NCBI RefSeq assembly: GCF_030687145.1
Contig: NZ_CP117460.1
Location: forward strand, 3,782,001-3,846,000
Source: Pseudomonas sp. FP1742
GTDB lineage: Bacteria > Pseudomonadota > Gammaproteobacteria > Pseudomonadales > Pseudomonadaceae
Length of the DNA: 64,000 nucleotides
Direction: 5' to 3'
Below, in pieces: positions 56,801 through 64,000 of this stretch (positions are counted from its first letter, which is position 1; each line of letters begins with the position of its first letter). A program made the translations under genes and the position numbers. The notes under the pieces are model-generated. The model made no database searches and was not told the origin of the DNA. It saw only the letters and a program-made list of their open reading frames with translations.

Positions 56801-57286
56801 ATGATCGATGCCGCCATCTACAAACAAGTCATGGGCTCGTTCCCGTCCGGGGTGACGGTCATCACCACGCTGGATGACGATGGACAAATCGTCGGCCTCA
56901 CCGCCAGCGCATTCAGCTCGCTGTCGATGGACCCGGCCCTGGTGCTGTTCTGCCCCAACTACAGTTCCGATTCCTATCCCGTATTGATCAAGAACAAACG
57001 CTTTGCCATCCACGTCCTTTCCGGCGGCCAGCAAAGCGAAGCCTATGCTTTCGCCCGCAAAGGCAAGGACAAGGCGCAAGGGATCGAATGGACGTTGAGC
57101 GAACTGGGCAATCCGATCCTGGCCAACGCCACGGCCGTCATCGAATGCGAGTTGTGGCGCGAATATGAAGGCGGCGACCACGCGATCATGGTCGGCGCCG
57201 TGAAGAACCTGATAGTGCCGCAGCACACCGCCGGCCCACTGGTGTACTGCCACGGCAAGATGGGCGCCCTGCCCGTCCTCGCCTGA
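56801..57286 (+). CDS. Flavin reductase, copy 2 (HpaC/RutF-like)
   Basis: This 161-residue protein shares most of its sequence with the reductase at 44289, including YEGGDHAIMVGAVKNL and FPSGVTVITTLDDDGQIVG, and differs mainly at surface positions. It presumably provides FMNH2 to the monooxygenase 35 bases downstream. The GAGGACCCTCC before the ATG supports the start. It follows operator site 5. Confidence 0.88.
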   Translation: MIDAAIYKQVMGSFPSGVTVITTLDDDGQIVGLTASAFSSLSMDPALVLFCPNYSSDSYPVLIKNKRFAIHVLSGGQQSEAYAFARKGKDKAQGIEWTLSELGNPILANATAVIECELWREYEGGDHAIMVGAVKNLIVPQHTAGPLVYCHGKMGALPVLA

Positions 57287-57321
57287 ACCGACAGCCAATT
57301 ACAAAGATTAGAGGTAGCGTC

Positions 57322-58365
57322 ATGAAATTTTCCCTGTTCGTACACATGGAACGTTGGGACGAAAGCGTCAGCCACCGTCAGTTGTTCGAAGAACTGACCG
57401 AACTGACCCTGATGGCCGAGGCCGGTGGCTTCAGCACTGTGTGGATCGGCGAACACCACGCCATGGAATACACCATCTCGCCAAGCCCGATGCCGCTGCT
57501 GGCGTATCTGGCCGCCAAGACCACCACCATTCACCTGGGCGCCGGCACCATCATCGCGCCGTTCTGGCACCCTCTGCGGGTAGCGGGCGAATGTGCGCTG
57601 CTGGACGTGATCAGTAACGGTCGCATGGAAGTCGGCCTAGCCCGTGGCGCCTACCAGGTCGAATTCGACCGCATGGCCGGCGGCATGCCTGCCTCGTCCG
57701 GCGGTCAGGCGCTGCGGGAAATGGTCCCGGTGGTGCGCGCCCTGTGGCAAGGCGACTACGCCCACGACGGCGAGATCTGGAAATTCCCCACTTCCACCAG
57801 CGTGCCCAAGCCGATCCAGAAGCCCAACCCGCCAATGTGGATAGCGGCTCGCGACCCCGACTCGCACAACTTCGCCGTGGCCAACGGCTGCAACGTGATG
57901 GTCACGCCATTGATGAAGGGCGACGAAGAAGTTCTCGACCTGAAGAACAAGTTTCAGACCGCCCTGGACAACAACCCGGACGTACCGCGCCCGCAATTGA
58001 TGGTGTTGCGCCACACCCACGTGCATGCCGCCGATGACCCTGAGGGCTGGAAAGTCGGGGCCAAGGCGATTTCCAAGTTCTACCGCACCTTCGATGCTTG
58101 GTTCGGTAACAAGACAACACCGGTCAACGGTTTCCTGGAACCGAGCCCGGAAGAGAAGTTCGCCGAGCGCCCGGAGTTCAAACTGGAAAGCCTGCACAAA
58201 ACAGCGATGATCGGCACCGCGGAAGAAATCATCCCGCGCATCAAGTATTACCAGGAACTGGGCGTCGATGAGTTCAGCTTCTGGTGCGACAACAGTCTGC
58301 CCCACGCAGAGAAGAAAAAATCCCTGGAGCTGTTCATCAAGCAGGTGGTACCAGCGTTTCGCTGA
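57322..58365 (+). CDS. Luciferase-like flavin-dependent monooxygenase
   Basis: The 347-residue protein is a bacterial-luciferase-like (LLM) oxidoreductase. It has KFSLFVHMERWDESVSHRQLFEEL at the N-terminus, GFSTVWIGEHHAMEYTISPSP near residue 38, the barrel segment VGLARGAYQVEFDRMAGGMPAS near 106 and the family-typical LGVDEFSFWCDNSLP near 322. LLM enzymes use FMNH2 and O2 to insert oxygen into or cleave rings; RutA in the pyrimidine pathway is one. Its reductase lies directly upstream. The substrate here is not known; the likely class is a nitrogen heterocycle brought in by the NCS1 carrier. Confidence 0.88.
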   Translation: MKFSLFVHMERWDESVSHRQLFEELTELTLMAEAGGFSTVWIGEHHAMEYTISPSPMPLLAYLAAKTTTIHLGAGTIIAPFWHPLRVAGECALLDVISNGRMEVGLARGAYQVEFDRMAGGMPASSGGQALREMVPVVRALWQGDYAHDGEIWKFPTSTSVPKPIQKPNPPMWIAARDPDSHNFAVANGCNVMVTPLMKGDEEVLDLKNKFQTALDNNPDVPRPQLMVLRHTHVHAADDPEGWKVGAKAISKFYRTFDAWFGNKTTPVNGFLEPSPEEKFAERPEFKLESLHKTAMIGTAEEIIPRIKYYQELGVDEFSFWCDNSLPHAEKKKSLELFIKQVVPAFR

Positions 58366-58404
58366 GTCCACCTATCAGGCTTTGCGATAAAACCCAGGTA
58401 AGCC

Positions 58405-58429
58405 AAACGCCGGCTCATGCCGGCGTTTT
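58405..58429. terminator. Bidirectional terminator between monooxygenase and amtB
   Basis: AAACGCCGGC pairs with GCCGGCGTTTT around TCAT, 40 bases after the monooxygenase stop and 18 bases from the amtB end. Confidence 0.85.
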
Positions 58430-58446
58430 GCTGTCCGCGCCAGACC

Positions 58447-59772
58447 TCAATGGTTGTAGGCACGCTCGTTGTGCTCGGCCAGATCCAGCCCCATCTCCTC
58501 CACCGATTCATCAGCCCGTAAGCCGACAAGGACATTGACGAGTTTGAGAATGACCCAGCTCACCACGAAGCAATAGACCGTGGTCAGCGCAACGCCTTTT
58601 ATCTGCGCCCAGACTTGTCCTCCCAGGGTCACGCCCTCCACCAGCCCGCCCAGAGATGGTATGCAGAATACTCCGGTCAGGATCGCGCCAATCATCCCGC
58701 CGATACCGTGCAAGCCGAACACGTCGAGACTGTCGTCATAACCGAAGCGACGTTTCAGCACGGTGACGCTCAAGTAGCAGAACACCCCGCACAGCAGACC
58801 AATAGCCAACGCACCTCCAACGCCGACATAGGCGCACGCCGGCGTGATGCCCACCAGACCGGCCAAAGCCCCACTGGCCAGGCCCAAAGCACTCGGTTTG
58901 CCGACCTTGAACCACTCGGTGAACATCCAGCCGAGAATCCCGGCGCAAGCGCCCAGCTGGGTGTTGAGCATGACGATGCCGGAGGTGCCATTCAGACCGC
59001 CGCCAGAGCCGATGTTGAAGCCGAACCAGCCGAACCAGAGCATGGCCGCACCGGCCATGGTCAGGCTCAAGTTATGCGCCGGCATTGGCTCGTTTTGGTA
59101 ACCCTTGCGTTTGCCCAGGATCAGGCACGCCGCCAGCGCTGCAACACCCGCATTGATATGTACCGCGGTGCCACCGGCAAAGTCGAGGACGCCCCAGTTA
59201 TGCATCAAGGCCCCCGAACCACCCCAGACCATGTGCGCTACCGGGGCGTACACGAGGGTGAACCACAGCGCCATGAACAGCAGCGCCGCCGAGAACTTCA
59301 TGCGTTCGGCGAATGCCCCGGCGATCAGCGCCGGGGTGATGATGGCGAAGGTCATCTGGAAGGTCACGAACACCCCTTCCGGAATTTCACCGACAAGGCT
59401 TTCCGGTGTCATGCCCGCCAGAAAGGCCCGGCTCAATCCACCGACAAAACTGTTGAACGTCACCTGTCCCTCGACCATGCCGGTGCTGTCGACCACCATG
59501 CTGTAGCCATAAATCACCCACAGCACCCCCACCAGGCCGGCGATGCCGAAGCACTGGGTAAACAACGACAGCATGTTTTTTGCCCGCACCAGGCCGCCGT
59601 AAAACAACGCAAGGCCTGGCAGACACATGAACAACACCAGCACGGCGGCGGTGACCATCCAGGCCGTGCTGCCGGTGTTCAACGTGGGAGCATCGGCTGC
59701 CTGTGCCAGCGGCACGAGCGCGCCGGCAGCCAGTAGGCCGAAAAGGGACTTGCCGAGAAGACGATTGACCAT
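58447..59772 (-). CDS. amtB: AmtB, ammonium transporter
   Basis: The 441-residue precursor has a signal-like N-terminus ending at LAQAADAP and 11 membrane segments. The landmarks are LVLFMCLPGLALFYGGLVRAKN near residue 40, GALMHNWGVLDFAGGTAVHINAG near 165 with the pore His, and DVFGLHGIGGMIGAILTGVF near 335 with the second pore His. I start at the ATG at 59772, preceded by GGAG; the frame reaches 59952 but has no ribosome binding site there. The neighbouring glnT-glxBCD genes suggest uptake of ammonium or a small alkylamine. It is the last gene of that set. Confidence 0.92.
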   Translation of the reverse strand: MVNRLLGKSLFGLLAAGALVPLAQAADAPTLNTGSTAWMVTAAVLVLFMCLPGLALFYGGLVRAKNMLSLFTQCFGIAGLVGVLWVIYGYSMVVDSTGMVEGQVTFNSFVGGLSRAFLAGMTPESLVGEIPEGVFVTFQMTFAIITPALIAGAFAERMKFSAALLFMALWFTLVYAPVAHMVWGGSGALMHNWGVLDFAGGTAVHINAGVAALAACLILGKRKGYQNEPMPAHNLSLTMAGAAMLWFGWFGFNIGSGGGLNGTSGIVMLNTQLGACAGILGWMFTEWFKVGKPSALGLASGALAGLVGITPACAYVGVGGALAIGLLCGVFCYLSVTVLKRRFGYDDSLDVFGLHGIGGMIGAILTGVFCIPSLGGLVEGVTLGGQVWAQIKGVALTTVYCFVVSWVILKLVNVLVGLRADESVEEMGLDLAEHNERAYNH

Positions 59773-60039
59773 GTTCAAAGCTCCTGCAAAAGAAATGGGA
59801 AGTGTCGGGCAGTGAGCAAAGTAAGTGCGTACGGGTCTCTTGGGAGACCTCTTGATCGTTGGGCGAGCCTGCAGGCCAACCGACGTTTGTGGCGAGGCGC
59901 AGAACCTGTAGGAGCCTGGCTTGCCCGCGAAGAATGCACCGCGTTTTTTCACGTATTACGCGTCATCGTTCTTCGCAGGCTAGCCACGTTCCTACTTTCA
60001 TTGGGGCTTGCCCCCTCGCCACAGGTTATCTCACCGGTT
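59773..60039. repeat. Nested REP-type inverted repeats
   Basis: GTAGGAGCCTGGCTTGCCCGCGAAGAATG (about 59908-59936) is matched by CATCGTTCTTCGCAGGCTAGCCACGTTCCTAC (about 59964-59995), the classic Pseudomonas REP pair. An outer pair, TGTGGCGAGG (about 59888) and CCTCGCCACA (about 60013), encloses it. The whole region separates amtB from glxD and may isolate their transcripts. No gene is supported here. Confidence 0.75.
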
Positions 60040-61380
60040 TCAATAACCACCCGAGCCCGGAACCCAGTTGGTCCCCGCCAATGGCACCCGGGCCATGGCA
60101 GCCGACTCCACCGTCAATGCCACCAGATCCTCGGGATCGAGGTTATGCAGGTGCGACTTGCCGCACGCCCGGGCCATGGTCTGCGCCTCCAGTACCAATA
60201 CCCGCAGGTAGTTGGCCAAACGCCGACCGCCTTCCACTGGATCCAGGCGTTTGGACAGCTCCGGATCCTGGGTAGTGATCCCCGCCGGGTCGCGGCCGTT
60301 CTGCCAGTCGTCGTAGAAACCGGCGGCCGAGCCGATTTTCTTCAGTTCCTCGTCCAGGCGTGGATGGTTATCGCCCAAGGCAATCAGCGCCGCCGTGCCG
60401 ATGGCCACCGCATCCGCGCCCAGCGCCATCGCCTTGGCCACATCGGCGCCGTTGCGAATACCACCCGACACGATCAACTGCACCTTGCGATGCATGCCCA
60501 TCTCCTGCAAAGCCTGTACCGCTTGCGGGATGGCCGGCAGAATCGGAATCCCCACGTGTTCGATAAACACTTCCTGAGTCGCCGCGGTGCCGCCCTGCAT
60601 GCCGTCAAGGACAATCACATCCGCGCCTGCCTTCACCGCCAATTTGACGTCGTAGTACGGCCGGCTCGCGCCGATTTTCACGTAGATCGGTTTTTCCCAA
60701 TCCGTGATTTCACGGATCTCGGCAATTTTGATCGCCAGGTCATCCGGGCCGGTCCAGTCCGGGTGACGGCAGGCGCTGCGCTGATCGACACCGATCGGCA
60801 ACGTGCGCATGCCGGCCACCCGCTCGGTGACTTTCATGCCCAGCAGCATGCCGCCGCCACCGGGTTTGGCGCCCTGGCCCAGGACGATTTCGATGGCGTC
60901 GGCTTTGCGCAGGTCGTCCGGGTTCATGCCGTAGCGCGATGGCAAATACTGATAAACCAAATGCTGGGATTGACCGCGTTCTTCCGGGGTCATGCCACCG
61001 TCACCGGTAGTGGTGCTGGTGCCGGCGATGGTCGCGCCACGGCCCAGCGCCTCCTTGGCATTGGCCGACAACGCACCGAAACTCATGCCGGCAATGGTTA
61101 CCGGAATCTTCAGGTGGATCGGCTTCTTGGCGAAGCGGTTGCCGAGGATCACATCGGTGCCGCACTTCTCCCGATAACCTTCCAGCGGGTAGCGTGAAAC
61201 GCTGGCGCCCAGCAGCAACAAGTCATCGAAGTGCGGCAGCTTGCGCTTGGTGCCACCGCCGCGAATGTCATAGATGCCGGTTTCAGCGGCACGCTGTATT
61301 TCCTGAATGGTCAGGCGGTCGAAGGTCGCGGACTCACGCAACACTGGAGTGCCTGCTTTTTGGGTAGTAGGGTCGCTCAT
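60040..61380 (-). CDS. glxD: GlxD / MgsC-like FMN-binding glutamate synthase subunit
   Basis: The 446-residue protein matches the glutamate-synthase-like FMN/iron-sulfur family: IAGMSFGALSANAKEALGRG near residue 105, TTTGDGGMTPEERGQSQHLVYQY, KPGGGGMLLGMKVTERVAGM, VIVLDGMQGGTAATQEVF and ALGADAVAIGTAALIALGD near residue 325. In N-methylglutamate synthase, MgsC of this type makes N-methylglutamate from glutamate and methylamine. GlxD in Sinorhizobium is related. I start at the ATG at 61380. Confidence 0.85.
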   Translation of the reverse strand: MSDPTTQKAGTPVLRESATFDRLTIQEIQRAAETGIYDIRGGGTKRKLPHFDDLLLLGASVSRYPLEGYREKCGTDVILGNRFAKKPIHLKIPVTIAGMSFGALSANAKEALGRGATIAGTSTTTGDGGMTPEERGQSQHLVYQYLPSRYGMNPDDLRKADAIEIVLGQGAKPGGGGMLLGMKVTERVAGMRTLPIGVDQRSACRHPDWTGPDDLAIKIAEIREITDWEKPIYVKIGASRPYYDVKLAVKAGADVIVLDGMQGGTAATQEVFIEHVGIPILPAIPQAVQALQEMGMHRKVQLIVSGGIRNGADVAKAMALGADAVAIGTAALIALGDNHPRLDEELKKIGSAAGFYDDWQNGRDPAGITTQDPELSKRLDPVEGGRRLANYLRVLVLEAQTMARACGKSHLHNLDPEDLVALTVESAAMARVPLAGTNWVPGSGGY

Positions 61381-61400
61381 GTCTATTCTCCTCGCGCGGA

Positions 61401-62084
61401 TCAGTACGCGGATGCGTTATCGACTTTGAAGTTGTACAACTGACGGGCCGAGCCATAGCGCTTGAAGTCAGTCGCCTTATGCTCGAAACCGGCACGGTTC
61501 AGCAGGACTTGCAGCTCCTCCAAGTGTTCGGCGCGCATCTCTTTTTCGACGCAGTCCGAACCCAGGGACGCGACGCTGCCGCGCACATAGATGTGGGTTT
61601 CGTAAAGCGAATCACCCAGTGCATCGCCGGCATCGCCGCACACCACCAGGCGCCCGGCCTGGCCCATGAAACAACTCATATGGCCAATGCTGCCGCCGAC
61701 CACGATGTCGATGCCCTTCATGGAAATCCCGCAACGCGCACCAGCATCGCCTTCAATCACCAACAGCCCGCCATGGGCCGTGGCACCGGCCGCTTGAGAG
61801 GCGCTGCCTTTGACCCGGACGTAGCCGGACATCATGTTCTCGGCGCAACCGACACCGACATTGCCGTGGACGGTGATCGAAGCCTTTTGATTCATGCCGG
61901 CGCAGTAGTAACCGGCGTGGCCCTGGATATCGATGGACACGGCCTGGTTCACCCCGACCGCGAGGTTGTGCTTGCCGTTCGAATGAGTCACCACCCATTC
62001 GCGGTCTTCAACGTTGTTGACCTGGTCATGCAGCGCCTGGTTGAGATCGCGCACGGTGGCAATGGAAAGATCGATGGTTTTCAT
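61401..62084 (-). CDS. glxC: GlxC / MgsB-like subunit
   Basis: The 227-residue protein has the glycine-rich repeats of the GXGXG motif domain of glutamate synthase: AGYYCAGMNQKASITVHGNVGVGCAENMMSG near residue 58, VIEGDAGARCGISMKGIDIVVGGSIGHMSCFMGQ near 100 and LVVCGDAGDALGDSLYETHIYVRGS near 140. It begins at the ATG at 62084 with a 20-base gap to glxD. Such GXGXG subunits link the amidotransferase and synthase parts. Confidence 0.85.
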   Translation of the reverse strand: MKTIDLSIATVRDLNQALHDQVNNVEDREWVVTHSNGKHNLAVGVNQAVSIDIQGHAGYYCAGMNQKASITVHGNVGVGCAENMMSGYVRVKGSASQAAGATAHGGLLVIEGDAGARCGISMKGIDIVVGGSIGHMSCFMGQAGRLVVCGDAGDALGDSLYETHIYVRGSVASLGSDCVEKEMRAEHLEELQVLLNRAGFEHKATDFKRYGSARQLYNFKVDNASAY

Positions 62085-62095
62085 GTGTGCGCCCC

Positions 62096-63001
62096 TTAAG
62101 CTGACTCGCGTTCCCAGATGTACATAGTGGCCGGTGCCGGTTCCCAGACCCTCGCGTGTTCGATCCCCGGCAGGCTCGACAGCGCCTGGTATTCGGAAGC
62201 CATAGCGACGTAGTCCTCCGTCTCGGCGAGGATCGCCGGCTTGCAGGCGATCGGATCGCGGATCACCGCAAAACCGTTACGGGTACCGATGGCGAAGGTG
62301 AAGAAGCCGTCCAGATCCTCCAGCGAATGATCCAGCGCCTCCTTCAGCGAGTCGCCCTGTTGCAGGCGCCAGGTCAGGTAGCCGGCGGCGACTTCGGTGT
62401 CGTTGTCGGTCTCGAAGTGAATGCCTTCGCGCTTAAGTTCCTGACGCAGGCGGAAGTGGTTGGACAGCGAGCCGTTGTGCACCAGGCACAGGTCGGCGCC
62501 GGTGGAGAACGGGTGGCTGCCTTCCATGGTCACCGCGCTTTCGGTGGCCATCCGGGTGTGGCCGATGATGTGGCTGCCCTTCATGCCGGCCAGGCCAAAG
62601 CGTTGGGAAATCTCCAGGGGCAAGCCCATGCCCTTGAGAATTTCGATGCTCTGGCCGGCGCTCATGATGCGTACGCCAGGTGCCAATTCGGCGAGGGCCA
62701 GACGTACCGGCGCCTCTTCGGCATTGACCTTGAGCACGGCAGCGTTGGCGTTCTGGAACCAGTCCAGCGAGCAGCCGAGACGCCCTTCCAGCTCACCCAT
62801 CAGGGTTTTCCAGTCAAAGCCTTCGGTGGTGGCCTGCAGGGTCAGCTTGACCCAGTCATCGGCCACTTCATCGCCGTAAATGGCGAAACCGGCACTGTCC
62901 GGGCCACGATCGGTCATGGCTTGCAACATCGGTTCGAAGAGCTGGCCGAGCCGGGATTCCAGCTGCGGATTTTTCAGGTAAAGACCTACGATTCCACACA
63001 T
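62096..63001 (-). CDS. glxB: GlxB / MgsA-like class II glutamine amidotransferase
   Basis: The 301-residue protein begins MCGIVGLYLKN, so Cys2 is the N-terminal nucleophile of class II amidotransferases. TDRGPDSAGFAIYG near residue 31, IGHTRMATESAVTMEGSHPF near 165 and LVHNGSLSNHFRLR near 190 confirm the family. I start at 63001 because the nucleophile must be residue 2; the frame reaches 63064. It is co-directional with glnT upstream and glxC, 11 bases downstream. Such subunits supply ammonia or alkylamine from a glutamine-like donor. Confidence 0.9.
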   Translation of the reverse strand: MCGIVGLYLKNPQLESRLGQLFEPMLQAMTDRGPDSAGFAIYGDEVADDWVKLTLQATTEGFDWKTLMGELEGRLGCSLDWFQNANAAVLKVNAEEAPVRLALAELAPGVRIMSAGQSIEILKGMGLPLEISQRFGLAGMKGSHIIGHTRMATESAVTMEGSHPFSTGADLCLVHNGSLSNHFRLRQELKREGIHFETDNDTEVAAGYLTWRLQQGDSLKEALDHSLEDLDGFFTFAIGTRNGFAVIRDPIACKPAILAETEDYVAMASEYQALSSLPGIEHARVWEPAPATMYIWERESA

Positions 63002-63073
63002 ATCAAGTCTCCTTCGGAGGCAGTGAACACCCGACGCCATGCCGGGTGCCCGAATGGTTGTCAAAACACATAG

Positions 63074-64000
63074 TCAGAAAAATTCGGTGTAGCGCTGGAT
63101 TTCCCAGTCAGAGACGTGGCGGCTGTACTCCACCCATTCCATGCGTTTGAGCTTGATGAACTCGTCGACGATCTGCGGTCCCAGCACCTCGGCGAACAAC
63201 GGGTCGGCTTCCAGCGCGTCGCAAGCTTCCTTGAGCGATTGCGGCAGAGTCTTGATACCCCGTGCAGCGATCTGCTCCAGGCTCAAGCTGTAGAGGTTTT
63301 CATTACAGACCTGGTCGATTTCCAGCTGACGGTCGATACCATCCAAGCCGGCCGCAATGATCGCAGCGCTGACCAGATAGGGATTGCAACCGGCGTCCGG
63401 GAGGCGGAATTCGAGACGGCCGTAAGGCACCCGCACCATGGCTGAACGGTTGTTGGCACCGAAGGCTATAAAGGCCGGCGCCCAGGTCGCGCCGGACAAC
63501 GAGTTGCCCACCACCAGACGCTTGTAGGAGTTGACCGTCGGCGCGGCGAAGGCACATAGCGCCGGGCCGTGGGCCAGCAGACCGGCGGCGAAGTGATAAG
63601 CCATTTTCGACAGGCCCATGCCGCTCGGGTCGCTGGCGTCATGGAACAGGTTCTTGTTCTCGGCGCTGCTGATCGACAGGTGAAAGTGCATGCCGTTGCC
63701 GGCACGTTTCGGGTCTGGTTTGGGCATGAACGAGCAGATCATGTCCAGGTCATTGGCAATCTCGCCGGCGGCCATGCGGAAGAAGGTGAAGCGGTCCGCC
63801 GAGGTCATGGCGTCGCTGTAGGTGTAGTTGATTTCGAACTGGCCGTTGGCGTCCTCATGGTCGATTTGATAGACCTCGAAATCCACCGCCTGCAAAGCTT
63901 CCGTCAGGCGTTCAAGAAACACCCGGGAGCGCGACAGGCCTTTGTAGTCGTAGCAAGGCTTGTCCAGGTTGTCGCTGAGGTCGACCAGTTGCAGCTTGCC
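63074..64000 (-). CDS. glnT: GlnT-like type III glutamine synthetase, 5' end off window
   Basis: The gene runs past the right edge of the window; 309 codons are visible, without the start. [72 protein letters not shown] and [20 protein letters not shown] place it in the type III / GlnT group, which includes gamma-glutamylmethylamide synthetases. With glxBCD beside it the most natural reading is glutamylation of ammonia or a small alkylamine. Whether the substrate is ammonia, methylamine or something else cannot be decided from the sequence. Confidence 0.85.
   Translation of the reverse strand, partial: GKLQLVDLSDNLDKPCYDYKGLSRSRVFLERLTEALQAVDFEVYQIDHEDANGQFEINYTYSDAMTSADRFTFFRMAAGEIANDLDMICSFMPKPDPKRAGNGMHFHLSISSAENKNLFHDASDPSGMGLSKMAYHFAAGLLAHGPALCAFAAPTVNSYKRLVVGNSLSGATWAPAFIAFGANNRSAMVRVPYGRLEFRLPDAGCNPYLVSAAIIAAGLDGIDRQLEIDQVCNENLYSLSLEQIAARGIKTLPQSLKEACDALEADPLFAEVLGPQIVDEFIKLKRMEWVEYSRHVSDWEIQRYTEFF

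Noticed and set aside
59812..61197. 461-codon plus-strand frame
   Set aside because: Antisense shadow of glxD extended through the REP region; no ribosome binding site and no motif.

Overview
The window looks like chromosomal DNA of a Pseudomonas, probably of the P. fluorescens group. The evidence is GC-rich codon use, a PagL that closely matches the P. aeruginosa enzyme, paired Pseudomonas REP elements, OprD-type and alginate-export-type porins, and the Pseudomonas arrangement of the hpa genes. No rRNA gene, intact tRNA gene, CRISPR array or complete insertion sequence is visible.

Layout. (1) 0.3-4.4 kb, minus strand: an exported VOC/glyoxalase-fold protein with an alginate-export-type porin, a DoxX membrane protein and the lipid A deacylase PagL. 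(2) 4.8-5.17 kb and 40.10-40.47 kb: two direct copies of a roughly 365-bp element. Each holds the 5' remnant of a P4-type tyrosine integrase gene and an 18-base sequence equal to the 3' end of tRNA-Gly, which is the attachment site used by ICEclc/PAGI-2-type elements. (3) 5.2-39.9 kb, between those copies: a catabolic block. It holds regulators hpaR and hpaA, an OprD porin, the meta-cleavage operon hpaG1-G2-E-D-F-X-H-I plus succinate-semialdehyde dehydrogenase, and a second hpaR broken by an in-frame amber codon. Then come an FAD amine-oxidase-like gene, a cupin, LuxR regulators, moaF with two SDRs, feaR, an amino acid/amine permease, porins, a soluble PAS chemoreceptor, MFS transporters, an HDAC-fold amidohydrolase, the two-component (C1/C2) 4-hydroxyphenylacetate 3-hydroxylase, feaB, and a LysR regulator. 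Together these could take tyramine or similar arylethylamines through 4-hydroxyphenylacetaldehyde, 4-hydroxyphenylacetate and homoprotocatechuate to pyruvate and succinate.

(4) 41.3-58.4 kb: a second accessory system that I do not recognise as a characterised pathway. It has an AA_synth-family protein, an alpha/beta hydrolase, two aldehyde dehydrogenases, two paralogous flavin reductases, a luciferase-like monooxygenase, a carboxymuconolactone-decarboxylase-like protein, a Nudix hydrolase, a DUF1330 protein and a RibB-type riboflavin gene. It also has a polyamine-type ABC importer, an NCS1 permease and a GntR repressor. Five promoter regions share the 15-base element TATTAYGGTATWCCA, which defines a probable GntR regulon. 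The enzyme set suggests uptake and reduced-flavin-dependent ring opening of a nitrogen heterocycle that ends in a dicarboxylic semialdehyde. A TerC-family gene sits inside this block but has no such site.

(5) 58.4-64.0 kb, minus strand: glutamine-synthetase-like glnT (cut by the window end), glxB-glxC-glxD (N-methylglutamate-synthase-like subunits) and amtB, an ammonium/alkylamine assimilation cluster.

Family assignments come from reading motifs and remembered homologues, not from searches.
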